Below are positions 24,961-38,271 of a stretch of DNA of 64,000 nt, piece by piece. Both the position numbers and the translations under genes were made by a program. How positions within the stretch are numbered: position 1 is the stretch's first letter; every line of letters begins with the position of its first letter. Source of the stretch: Chrysomallon squamiferum (taxonomy: Eukaryota > Mollusca > Gastropoda > Neomphalida > Peltospiridae); assembly GCA_012295275.1 (NCBI GenBank), contig CM022672.1, positions 12,077,904-12,141,903 on the forward strand, in the 5' to 3' direction. The notes beneath the pieces are model-generated. The model was not told the DNA's origin. It made no database searches and saw only the letters and a list, made by a program, of their open reading frames with translations.

Positions 24961-25923
24961 TTAATGTTGTTAATTTATGTTTAATATATTGTTAAATATT
25001 CAATCAGTTCTATGGAATAATTGAAAAAAAAAAAAGAAAAGAAGATGTAACAACCATGTGACTGATTAAGAAGAATATTATTAATCATTCAGTATTTATT
25101 AATTTATCTTTCATTTTTAATATAAAATAATAATGATATAAAACCTGTATGAAATAATTAAATTGTCATTATTACTTTCGTATATTCATTGATTAAATTA
25201 ATCTTCATAGTAGACCTTAAGTTTCTACTTTATTAGGTTAAAAAAAATAGAAGAGGAATTAGAACATTAATAATCGTTGATTTGAAATTGTAAAATGGTA
25301 TTCTATCAACTCTACACCTTGTGCCACTTCACAACAGGTTGTATATCAGAGTGACATTTCTTGCTTCAAATATGAAGTTACCAGACGAAATAGAGTTATT
25401 TCCCATTCAAACAAGAGGGAAATTTAAAAAAAAAGTTTAAAGTGATATAAAAAAAAATAATAATAATACAAATGTTCTAAAGATTTTTAATGCAAGTGAA
25501 ATCTGATGGAAAATATCAGCCATCATTCCATGTTAACTAACAAACTACATTTAATTTTTTACAGTTTGATCATGTTGTCAGATTATTTGACTATTTGTGA
25601 TAGAAATATTCTTTGTCAGTTTTGATTAATAATGTCCAAATCAGTAAATTTTATATGGTCAGTAATAAGATAACCATCTCATGATGTCTTAAAAATAAAT
25701 TTATAAACAATGAGAGAATAAGATAATTAAATAACAGTATTTTTTAAAGAAAATAATTAAGAAAAATAGATGAAAATAAATAAATAAATAATAAAAAAAT
25801 AAAAATTTAGATTGTAACATGAAATGAGATTAAAAAATAAATAGAATAAAATATAAATAAAATAATAAACTAATAAAAAAAATAAACTGATAAGTTGAAT
25901 AAAAAAAAATAAAATAAGAACAA

Positions 25924-25925
<2 letters not shown>

Positions 25926-25972
<47 letters not shown>

Positions 25973-25990
25973 GTAATAGTAATAAGAATA
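25926..25990. repeat. (AAT)n microsatellite
   Basis: Long AAT run passing into AGTAAT and AAGAAT variants. Confidence 0.95.
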
Positions 25991-28079
25991 AGAATAAGAA
26001 TGTAAATAAATAATTAATGAAACAGAAACAAATTAGTTCGTTAGTTCTTTATTTGAACAATCACTGTTACAGAAATAATAACTATCTATTAATCATTGGT
26101 AGATAATATATTCAGTACTTTGCTAGGTAAGTACAAAAGACTTGATCACAAAAATTGAAATTTACTACAGAATAATGTCCAAAGTTGTTCAGTAAAAGAT
26201 AAATTATGAAACTTTATGATCAAGAAACAAAAGTGTCCAAAATAAATCCTAAAAATGACTGATTTTGACACATTTTCTTCATATTAAAATAAACCTGTGT
26301 GCCTGTAATTTTGTATGATCAAATAAAAAAATAAAAAAATCATCTGGCAGAAAGATAATTCTTGTTGAATGATTTGTGCAAGTTTATGGAGATCCTGAAT
26401 ATTTTGGAATGTCATACTATTAGAAAGATAATGTGTGCATGTGTGTGTGTGTGTGTGCAAAACATTTCCAAGTTTATGAGTGTGTGTTTGAATGTGTATA
26501 TATGTAGATGTATACATGAATGGATATATGAACATATGTGTGCATATGTGTCTATATGTATGCATGTATATAAATATAAGTGGTGTTTAATGAAACGGAT
26601 TGTAATGAATTTTGAAATAAAATACATCTTAGAATATCACTGAAATCTAATATGAATTATTATAATTCTTAAGAAATGAATGAAAGAAAAATTTTGTTAA
26701 AATCTTTAATAAAATTCTTACTTTAACAAATATTGACACAAGAAATGTTCCCTACAATAGAACATCATTAGACCTGTTCTGTTTTCTTTATGATATTTCA
26801 AACAAGAGAACATCTTTACCTACACTGTTTTTTGTTTTTTTTAAATAAATTAAAGAAGATCAAATATCACACATATATTCAGCAACTAACAGTTACAATT
26901 CTACACAAAATATATAAATAATTCTATAACTGTTGTATGGAATACTGTATCACAGATTATGAAGAAGAAAGAACGACAGACACAAAGAAAATTTATTCTG
27001 TTACAACAAATATCACTTAGAAATTAAAAAGAAAATATTTTAACAATTGAACATTTTTTAAATTAAAGCTGATAACCTGTCAGCAGATTTTTTATGTATT
27101 TTAACTTTTTATATTATTTTAGAGAGGATGTAAGAAAAATCAACAGAAATGTAAAATATAACAATACAGTTAAAAAAGGCAGATTTTCATTTTTTATTAT
27201 AACAATGATAAAAATAATTTTGAGGGGATATATGGATAAAAAATTTCAGAAAATGTATTAATTAACAATTAAATAAAATAATTTTAAAAAATAATGAAAA
27301 ATAGTAATTATAAAAATAAGAATATAAGAAAAAAAAATTTGAAAAGTAATTATTATCATTTTGTAACTGTTGAAGGAAAACTTATGACTAACATTTATTC
27401 CATTTTATGGTATCATGTCTGTGTGTGTATATATATATGTAAAATTAATTAATTGTTTATTTATGATCAGATATTTAATACAAGATAAGTAACTGTATGT
27501 ACGTCTTTTAAAGAATATTTCTTAAACCATACTTAAGTCTCAAGTCAGAAAATGTGTTCCTTCAAATTAAATGACAAATATAGTAATAAATGTAAGTGTG
27601 AATGAAGATTTTTTTTTTTTTTTATGAATATAAAATGAATAATTAAAGCCTAATAATCTTAAAATGGTCTTTAAAAAAAAAAAAAGAAAGAGCCTCACAA
27701 AAAATGTGCACACACACAAAAAACACTCACCACAACACAGATATCATAATTTAGCATGAGCAATAAATACAGTCAATCAAACAGATTAATATAAACATCT
27801 ATGAATAATTAAAAAGCTATTTCTAAAACACAGCATGAGGATAATGTACATTTTTATTATTATTCATGTGTGTAATAAAACTAATATTTATTAAATGTGA
27901 TCAGTGTGCATTCTGTTACGAAATTAAATGACCAAATTCAACACGAATAAACCCAATCAGTATCACAGAATTTTTACCATAAAGAAAATTTCTGACTATA
28001 AAATAATAATAATAAAAGAAAAAATTATTTAAGGTGGTAAAACAATGGCATATGCTATGAAAAATATCCATGTTTACAA

Positions 28080-28500
28080 ACTACGTCTTAGATATTCCTG
28101 TAAAAAAAAAATCAGTTATTACACAGAGGTAAAATAATACCAAGTATCATTATGACAAATATCAGTTATTACAAATGCTAGTAGAACTATAAAGAGGTTA
28201 CTTGATAAATACCATGTATTACATATGGTTCTAAAAACTATAAAAGAAATTCATATGACAAATATCATTTATTATACAAACTGGTAAAAACATGAGAAAT
28301 ATTCATTGATAAATACTATTTATTATACATAGTGATAAAAACTATGAGAGAAATTCCTTGATAAATATCATTTATTACACACAGTATAACTATGAGTTAT
28401 TCCTATTAAAAAAACAACAAAAAACACCTGTTATTTACAACCAATGCTGGTAAAAACTATGAAAAATATTTCTATCAGTTATTACACAGAACTAAAAGTA
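28080..28500. repeat. Degenerate minisatellite, about 60-bp units
   Basis: Repeating pattern of GATAAATATCATTTATTACA, then TGGTAAAAACTATGAGAGAA and ATTC. Units are clearly related but diverged. Confidence 0.8.
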
Positions 28501-28679
28501 CTGTTTATAAAATGATATATCACTAAATGTCTGAAAATCGTAGCTAATATAAAAATAAGCATCTAAAGATAAGAAAGGTATATATATTTTGTTAAGCTAT
28601 GAATATGCTGTGTTCTAGATTTCAAAGTGTTTGGCTGCAGTATTATTATGAAAGCAAAGACATAATGACAGAAGACAAC

Positions 28680-28770
28680 AAAACAAGGATCAGTGACCTT
28701 TTGACACAGGATCAGTGACCTTTAAACACATGGGTCAATGACCTCTCTACACATGGATCAGAGGTGATGT
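28680..28770. repeat. Short tandem repeat, about 30-bp units
   Basis: GGATCAGTGACCTTTTGACACA, GGATCAGTGACCTTTAAACACA and GGTCAATGACCTCTCTACACA recur in tandem, three to four copies. Confidence 0.85.
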
Positions 28771-30329
28771 CTGTGAGTGGGTGGTGGGGCAAACTAAGTG
28801 ATGTATTTTATCAACACCTAACAGATGAAGTAACAGTAATGAAACATAATGAACAATAATTTATAAATGATGTTTGTGTTATTTTAATGATATTTATCTC
28901 TGACTGGGTCAAAGGTTACTGACCCTTGAACTAGAGTACAGACTGTGACTGTAATGAGGTATCACACACACACACACATAAGCCTATATATATATATATA
29001 TATATTTACATACTTATTTAATTAATATTTTGATGCATAAAAAGAAAAATATTAAAAAATAAAATTACTTGTACAAGTTCAGGGAAAAATGTAACAGAAG
29101 ATTGCACAAGAATGAGTTCCTTGGTAAAAGAATATTCAAGAAAACTCAAAAAGCTTTTTTTAAAAGTGTTTTAGTCATAATTACTGACAACTTAAAACAT
29201 TTAATTAAAAAAATATTATTTTCTTACAAAACAGACTAAAAATGTTCAATCTTTACCATTTGATGAGAAATTATACAAATTCCTTTTCTCTAACCCCCCA
29301 AAAAGAGCAAATAGTAATAAAAATAATTTAGCTTTGCACACCTGATGAACTGCTGGCCACTGGCCAACTATAAATGAAAGAACAGATATTTTTTTTAAAT
29401 GCACATAACTATGAAAGACTAATAAAGCATCAAGTATTTATATTTTATTCTACAAAATGTAAAGCTATAAAGCTCTTTGGGCAGTGAAATAAAATAATTT
29501 GGTCATGTACATTAAAGCACGAAAGACTTAATGATTTTTAATAATTATCAGCTATTCTTATAAGCTTTATTTTAATACCTGCAAACACACAATGGTCAGA
29601 AAATTAAATAATTTGGTCATGTATATGCAGATAAGAAAAACTGATTATTTTATTTTCAATTATACTCATCAGCATTATTTTTATATATGTGAAAAATTAA
29701 ATTTAAATAACTGATCTTGTAATGAAACATTGTGTTCAGTGATTAAATAAATGAAATATGACACCACCAGTCATATATATTATTTTATCATATTTGAACA
29801 TGCATATTTGAAAAAAGATTTTTAACAAATATTTCAGATAAAATTGTTCCTTTAAAAAGAAATTTATAATAATAAGCAGTACAGTGATGTATATTCACCA
29901 AACTATTATTGATGAAACTTTAATACTGTCCAGCAAGGTCAAGATGACCATAAAAATTAGTCTCTGTGTGTGACCATCATAGAAAAATGAGAGAGAGAGA
30001 TAAATAGATAAATTGTGAGAGAGGGAGAAAAACAGAGAAAGAGCAAGCTGTAGAATGAGCGTTAGAGAGCTTTCGAGTGAGAGAGACAGAGAAACAAAGT
30101 AAAGTTAAGAGACACAGCTTTATAATCAAAGAAATTTAGCTTTTTTTGTCTTTTTTCCAAGCCAGTTACAGCATGAAACAATCTATTAACAGTGACATCC
30201 CAGGCTTTCATACTAACTGGAACATTTTTCCAGCTGACAGACACTGAACACGTACTCTCCAATCAAGACTCCCAGGCTACACATAAATTGACATAAAATT
30301 CCAAAATTAGACAGGATCTGACAACAATC

Positions 30330-30560
30330 CCCAATTTTTAATGGGATTTAAAGAAGCAATCCCCAGACTTTGCAAGACTTGAGAAACAAAACCCAAATTT
30401 TATGGACTTGAAAAGCAACCCAGAAACTCATGGGACTTGAGCAACATTCTCTGATTTTATGGGACTGGAGAAACAATCCCAAACTACATGGGACTCTAGA
30501 AATGACTCAAATTACACGGGACTTGATAAAACAATCACACCTTTCATGGGATCAGTTTGT
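30330..30560. repeat. Minisatellite, about 35-bp units
   Basis: ATGGGACTTGAGAAACAATC followed by CCAAATTTT recurs with variation six to seven times, just 3' of the ABCA2 gene. Confidence 0.85.
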
Positions 30561-30630
30561 ATCATTCATCTACTGGCATTGACGTCAAACAGTCTGATCT
30601 TTATTGTTTGTTGCATCACAAGGAATTATT

Positions 30631-30806
30631 CTACTGCATATTATGGGTAATAATTGACTCCACACAAGTCATCTGACAGCAATGCTGCTTGGATTCGAAG
30701 GCAGAGAGATCTACTAGCAAGGCATGGTCAGTGGGGCTTGAGATCACAAACAGCTTCATAAAGCAGAGATCAGTTAAAATCACATTGGCATTAGGCTCAG
30801 TCGTGT
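30631..30806 (-). other. Candidate extra downstream exon of ABCA2 (uncertain)
   Basis: A good acceptor (TATTTTATTTTCAG) ends at 30807 in minus sense. A 57-codon frame then stays open to TAG at 30631-30633 in one phase, in a locally less AT-rich stretch. The protein is not recognisable. The phase it needs is not offered by an obvious donor in the last ABCA2 exon, so it may be a 3' UTR exon or chance. Confidence 0.25.
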
Positions 30807-31394
30807 CTGAAAATAAAATAAAGAGTAAATTATTGTATTATTTCTGTGTTTGAAAGGGAATGGAAACTGTGATTCTTTAGTAATAAATTCATTAATATTA
30901 ACAGTCTTAATGTAACAATGAATGGAAATTATGACTCTTTTCATTAATAAATTCAGTGTATGTCAACTGTCTGAATGTAACACTGATGGGAAACTTATAA
31001 CTCTCTAGTAATAGATTCAGTGCATATTAATAGTTTGAATATAACAATGAATGGAAATAATGAATTGTAATTATTATTTGGCATTTTGACAATTGTAATG
31101 AAAATAACATCTCTGAAGATTAAAAATTATCCTACTAAATAATTACGATTAGAATCAAAATGACACATAAATATAACTGCTTAGAATTAACAGTGAATTT
31201 AAACTATGATTATTAAGAAACAGGAATCTTAATTTTCAAATTAAACAGTAACTAAACAACATTTAATTAACAATCTATTAATAATATCTGCTAAGTTGTA
31301 CAACTATTTAAAAAAAAACCTCTCACATCTTTCAAAATATAATGTATGAAAACATTATTTCACAAAGTATCAAAATATCTTTACTTGAAATTTA
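30807..31394 (-). other. Probable ABCA2 3' UTR or flank with about 80-bp triplicate
   Basis: Starts at the ABCA2 stop codon in gene sense. Bases 30850-31060 hold three diverged copies of a unit beginning AATGGAAACTGTGA and containing AATAAATTCA. No coding frame is seen. Confidence 0.5.
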
Positions 31395-32089
31395 TCAACA
31401 GATTCCAGCTAAATCATCAGTCATAAAAGCAGTTACCCCATTAGCTTGTTCCAGTCTTAGAATGCAATCATCATCACTGTCACTTGTATACAAGCTGTCA
31501 TCTGATTGGCTGTTGGATGATAATGGATTTGAGTTTGTGCTGGCATTCGATCCTTGAATGGATGATTGACAGGAGGGTGGAGCTTCTTGGTCAGCCTCCT
31601 CTTCTTGTACTATTTCCATCTGCTGCTTGACAAAATTTATAAACACCTAAAGAAGAAAAACAATTTTTGTTACAGAATAAAATATTTTGAATCTTTAAGC
31701 ATTGAAAGAGTTTATGTTTACAACTTTGAATCCTCTAAACAGTCATGAACTGTAATTTAGATGCTTACTGTTAACAAATATTCATTCATTCTGTTCTAGA
31801 AGACAAAATAATTTAAGTTTAAAGAGCAACAGCTAAGGAATTTTACATGTTGGGAATGTAATGTGAATGCCAAACTACAGCAAAACATATTTTTCACGAC
31901 AGTTGCTCTTTAAAGGAGGAAAACAAAAATGAAAAATAAACAAATCTTTACATTATCCAGAGTGTTCTGACTGACTGAGTAGTCTTCTATTGGTAAGTCC
32001 TGCCCTGCATCCTCCAGTGTTGTGAAGATAGATGACAGCGACAGACAGTTAGATGTCAGCTCATACTGCAGTATGTTGAAGTGATGTTC
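31395..32089 (-). CDS. ABCA2: ABCA2 exons for the C-terminal regulatory tail
   Basis: Exons 31952-32089 and 31395-31646. They encode [13 protein letters not shown] then VFINFVKQQ, the ABCA C-terminal motif (vertebrate VFVNFAK). An acidic Ser-rich tail ([15 protein letters not shown]) follows, ending in GIC before TGA at 31395-31397. The tail length is similar to vertebrate ABCA2, which also ends in cysteine. Confidence 0.95.
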
Positions 32090-33919
32090 CTATAAAACAA
32101 TTAACAATGTATATTGGGTTTGAACAGAAGTTCATAGCATTTAATTCAAAGACAATATGTAGGTATGTGTACATATATTTATTCAACAACCTGTGTGCCA
32201 TTTTGTTTTATATCCTTCACCATCTTTGAGATACTGTTACAATTCCATCATCTAAGAATGTGGCATGTTCTGTTCTAACCAAATACCATGTTTTGTTTTT
32301 GTATTGTTATTATAACATTATAATAATAATAATAATAATAATAATAATTATTATTATTATTATTATCATTGTTATTGTTGTTGTTGTTATTGTCATTATT
32401 ATTATTTAATTTATTATTATTGTTATTGTTGTTCTTTTTGCTACACTAATAATTAATAATAGAACTGTTACAGTCATTACTGTTGTTTAGTTGTTGTCAT
32501 TGTTATAATAGTTCTTTGTAAATACCATCATTATCATCAACACTTTGTCCTGTTTTTTACATAAGGAAAGAATTTAAATTTTCTGCAGCCTTATTCAGTT
32601 TAACTCTAAGATAATAATTTGTTTACTTGATTTAATGTAGGTCTATATTTTATATATATATATAACAGAATGTTCTGACATCACATACTTTGAGTACTGC
32701 CTGCGGAACACTTCTTGTGAAGAAACGTTCAACACTTCTTCTGGCGCGGTCGTAGTTGGGGCCTTTCACGCGAATGGTGATGGTGTAGCCGTCCCCGTAT
32801 TTATTCTTCAGGTGCTGGATACTTCCAAGACATTTGAAACGACCGTTCACCATAATAGCCAGCCTGGTACACAAAACTTCACATTCCTCCATGCTGGCAA
32901 GTACAATGAATTAATTAGATACTGTATTATAAAACATACATATTACTTTAGTGTAGTTAATGAAATTATACTGTTTTATAAAACATTACAGATTAGTTAT
33001 ATAGTTTAATATACAATAAATATTGTATCATTAAAAAACATAATAAATTAGTTATAAGGTGTTACAAAGTTTTTTTTTATAACATATACCAACCCAGTTA
33101 TACAATATATTGTATTTATAAAAATAAAACTTGTTAAATACTTTTAAATTCTTTGAATGAAACAAAGCTAAAGATAATCATTTTAAAAAACTTTATATTT
33201 AGCAAATATGAACTTAAATATTAAACTGGTAGACCATTTCTCCATGAAAGAAAAAGAGAGAAATATACAGAGATAGAGAGAAACAGATATGGTAAGAGAT
33301 TCATTTGATATTTTAAACTGACTATAATAAAATGGCACAAAAATCGTTTAGCTCTCTACCTGTGAGAACTGAGTACCACAGATCGGCCATCTTGAATCAG
33401 TCCCAGAATGAGATCCCAGAGAAAACGTCGAGAGTGTGGATCCATGCCAGTGGTTGGTTCATCCTGTAACACAAACAGGATATCACATGAATGTAATTAT
33501 AACAGATTTATTATGAGACCCTTGCACAAAAACAGTGATCCATTACTAGGTGGCATCTTATTTTTAGGAATGTAAATTATAATAGCAGCTGTAACATTAT
33601 TGCATAAAATACATTATAAATCTATGTAATAAAGTGTATTGTTGTATTTCTTTTATGCAAAAATAATGTTTAATGTGAAATGAGAAAACTAATTACAAAA
33701 TAATAATTAAGAATTTTCATATGCAGTGGAAATATGGATCATTATTCTACCAAAGGTGTTTTTACAATATATTTCTTTTAATTAAAAATCAACATACAAA
33801 CACAAAACTGACAACAACACAAATGATTAAATTTTTAAATACAGATATAAGTATGCAAATTTACTTCATTCTTTGAAAAAGAAATGTACAAATTATCTAA
33901 ACAAAATTATCTTTAAAAT

Positions 33920-33953
<34 letters not shown>

Positions 33954-35878
33954 CCATCTTTCCTTTCTGATTTATATCCATATTCACTGACACCATTTAC
34001 ATACAAGTTTAAAAATGTATCTATCCATATTTTAATTTTTTCATAAATTTCCGTGTTCACTGAAACCAGTTACGTTATACTAACAGGACAGTACATACCA
34101 GGAATATAACAGGAGGGTGACCAATGAGAGCAATGGCTGTAGACAGTTTCCGTTTGTTTCCACCACTGTACGTGCCAGACAGTCTGTCTGCATATTTCAT
34201 CAGTCCAAGCTTTTTCAATGCCCAGTTAACAACCTGTATGAAAATAATCACATTTTAAAAACATCTATTTCACAGTGCTGAATCCAGTGTTACTGAAAAT
34301 TTAATATTATATAATATATAGGGAGCTAGGTTCAGTATTTCAGAAAAATAATAAATTATATATTTCATGGAGGTGGATCCACTATTACAGAATTTTTTTT
34401 TAATTTAATTTGTTTCTTGATTGGATTATGAATCTTTTCTAAAGGTCTATGCTATGTTTTATATTTTTAAATTTTCTTATGAATTTTGGACACCAAATTT
34501 AAAAAAAAGAATAATATATATATATATATATATATAAAAAAATTAAAGTAATAAGATAATAATAATAGTAGTAGTAAAAAAAAAAAAGAAATAATAATAA
34601 TGAATAAATATATAAAAATAATTACTTTATAATATTTAATCATGAATAGTTTTTAAAATGAATTTTGGGATGGGCCTTTTATTTTTTAAATTTTATTATG
34701 TCCAAAGGTCATATTCAGATGTTATTTCAAGTAACTTTAACTAATTAATAACATTCAATTGTAACATGTCCATAATACAAATTACTAGAAACTGATCAAA
34801 ACTTACCATCTTCTCATCTTTGGGTGGCACTCCTCTCACTCTGCAGTAGAACTGAAGATGTTCTCTGGCTGTCAGTTCATCATAGAGAGAATCGAACTGT
34901 GGACAGTAACCAATACTCTTCTGTACTCTCTGCATGTCCTTAGTAACACTGCAATTGAAAAATAAACACACTGAAATTTGCAGATTCCATGCAGATATCT
35001 TTAAATCATTATAATGGACTAATTTCATAACATTTTATAATATGTAGTCGAGTATGTCCTTTCTGCATTTCCTTAGCAACACTGGAATAAAAAATAAACA
35101 CCCTGAAACACACTCAAAAGGATTAAAGATTCCATGCAGAAGTCTTTAAATTATTATAACTGAAGTGGATTAATTTTATAACTTTTTATAATATGTAGCT
35201 GAGACTCTACTTTCTGCTCAGAACACTGGAATCAATAATATATTCATACTGAAACTTTACAAGAATAACAAACTAAATTTAAATGTCATTTATAAATGAA
35301 AAGGTCAAATATTATAATTTTTTATAATTATAATTTCTGCATGTCCTTTATTAACACTAGAAAGTGTACACACAAACATTTATACCTTACGAGAATTATG
35401 GACTTTATTATTAGCAATGGTTATGTACAGTTTTAAAAGGTAAACTGTTGTTCTAGTTATTTTATACTTTATTATTAGTAAAGATTTGGTTTGATAACAT
35501 AAACATTTATTCTGTTATTCTATCTATTATATATATCAATAAAGGTAAGGTATAGCTTAAAAAGATGAAACATTATTCTATATTTATACGTTATTATTAT
35601 TAAAGGTATAGTTTATAAAGGTAAACACTTATTCTTTTATTCTATTTATTATAATTTTTTACTTTTTATTATTATTTTTTTTTTATCTGTATTTATACTT
35701 CATTATTAGGAAAGGTACAGTATACATATATAATTTACTTGTTTCCATTCACGTATGCAGATCCTGATGTTGGCAAAAGGTCTCCAGTCAGCATTTTAAA
35801 TACTGTTGTTTTACCAGCTCCATTCACACCAAGCAGTCCAAAACACTAGAAAAAATAATAATAATAATAATAAAAAAA

Positions 35879-35950
<72 letters not shown>

Positions 35951-37498
35951 AATAAATAAATAAATAATAATATTAATAATAATAAAAATATTTATATTTC
36001 ACTTATACTATAGTTACAATTGGACACTAGTGACAGGTCTAAGATTTCAGAACAGCGTTTTATCTGTGATTATGATTGTTATGTACGTAAGATGAAATCA
36101 ATTTCACTAGAAAGGAAAAAACAAAACAAACACGAAGAACAAAAACCATAAACACAACAAAAACAATAACAATAACAAAATCAACATCAACAACAACAAA
36201 AAATACTAAAAATTTAATATATTATAAATAGATAAATAAAAGTTAAAGGAAAAATCAAAAACTTTAAAAAAAATGTAAAAAATATTGGTAACTGAAAATA
36301 CTTGGCAATATGCAATTGTTATGTTAGCCTTAATGTAATTACCTCTCCAGGTGGCACACCTAGACACAGTTTATCAACAGCAAGATGTTTTCCAAGTTTC
36401 CTGGTCGTGTACACCTGATAAATATACATTAATAATATACCATACAAATCTTTTAATTTAAAAAAAAGAATTAAAAAAAAATGAATTTTAAAAACAAGAA
36501 ATTTTAAAGCAAATTTTTAATATTTGCATTTAATTCATTGTATCCCTGTATTATATGTACATATGTATTTGGTCATATTAAAGAAATTTGGTGCACTAAA
36601 ATTATTTATATAATTTATAGGAAAATACTTTACCATTTTGGCAAATATAAAAATAACTGTTTAAGCTTTTAAACTCAGGTGAGTATTTTCACACTATTTA
36701 TGACAAGTAATACAGGTAATCTAATGTAAGCAAAAATTATGTTACCTTTGTCAAGTTTTCCAGTCTCAGCAAATCATAGCGACCATTTCCTTTGAGAACA
36801 CGTCGTCTTTCAGCAGCTACATCAACATCTTCCTCTTGAACTGAGGTGTTCAGAGTCTTTTGGGTTCTATAGTAATAAAATTATTTTAAAAATATATTTA
36901 AAAAAACCAAAAAAAAAACCAAAACAATTTAAAACATTTTAAAAAAAGAAAAAGACCACTAAAGTAAGAACAAAAAACAAATCAAAACAAAGATCTTAAG
37001 AAATGATAAAAATTATTTTAGAATTATTTTGTTATGAACTAAGGTGGTTCGGTTTTTTATTTACTATTACTGGGCAATTATACTGGTACAACAATATTTA
37101 TTTATAAAAATGAAAAAACCAAAAACAATAAATAACATAAAAAACAAATAACAAAACAACAACAAATAATCGATAGTAACAGTAATTCCATATATATATA
37201 TATATATTTTTTAATTTTTTTTTAATTTTTAATGTATATAGTTTTTAAATATTACCTGGGTTTTATGAAGAATCTGAATTCACAAAGAAGAGTAATAAGA
37301 AAGAAGATCAGTCCAACGGTTGTCATGGCAACCAGTTTAATTGGTATGAGGCTCCATTCCATTGGTGATTTCATCATGTCATACTGGCCTGCAAAAGTGA
37401 AACTGTGATCAGACACTTTTTTCTTCTTTTTTTTCCAAATAATTCTAGTTATTATTATTATTATTGCTGTTGTTATTGTCAAAATTATTTTTTATAAA

Positions 37499-37530
<32 letters not shown>

Positions 37531-38228
37531 ACACTCACATGTATACACATACATATACAAGCATTTATACACATATATTCACATGCATTTATACCCATAC
37601 CCACACAGCCAAACACACCAAAATACAAATTATTTACATACACTACATCATGTTCATATATTCATAAACACAAACACATCGATACATATGACCACTATGA
37701 TTGAGTTTTAGACATGTAAAGGACTGGACTAATGTTTAATACCTGTCTTGAAGAAATACTCGTTCTTGTACTCGTTGAAGGCGAGATCCATCAGCCCACG
37801 GCCCAGGCAGTAATTGGGGAACATCATGAAAATACACTTCAGTACCTTGTGAATGTTGTCAAGATCCTACAAACACAACAACATACAATGCATTAGATAA
37901 TTTCAGTTTTTAATGTTTATACATGTACAGTGTTTTGTTACTACATTTGTAGCAGAAACCAAGAAAAATCACACATACATATAGCCTAATAATGTAAGTT
38001 TTAGTTTCTATTTTTAATAATTATCATGATGACAGAGAAGAGAGAATTAGATTTGTTGTAACTTATATAATTTTTATCATCCCATTATTATAAACTTGAT
38101 GATGGTGATGATAATGATGATGATATTTTAATGATACTTGTAAATTATTACAATTATAATAATGACAACAGTAATAATATAATAATAATTATAAAAGTAT
38201 TATCATCATCATCATCATCAAATTATTA

Positions 38229-38271
<43 letters not shown>

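Larger units (their letters stand above)
24961..30240. other. Intergenic AT-rich stretch between convergent ANKRD45 and ABCA2
   Basis: No exon is recognisable. It contains (AAT)n at 25926-25990, a TG run at 26435-26458 within TATG-like sequence to 26575, a CA/TA run near 28968-29005, GAGA near 29988-30050, and minisatellites at 28080-28500 and 28680-28770. Short ORFs here are low-complexity. Confidence 0.65.

Noticed and set aside
26284-26643. Overlapping 93-aa ORFs on both strands
   Set aside because: TG/TATG-like low-complexity sequence in intergenic DNA.
30062-30262. 66-aa minus-strand ORF near the ABCA2 3' side
   Set aside because: No splice context, no recognised family, AT-rich tail.
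30680-30720. GGATTCGAAGG, superficially like a tRNA T-arm on the minus strand
   Set aside because: No acceptor stem, anticodon arm or A box around it; no tRNA or rRNA gene was seen in the window.
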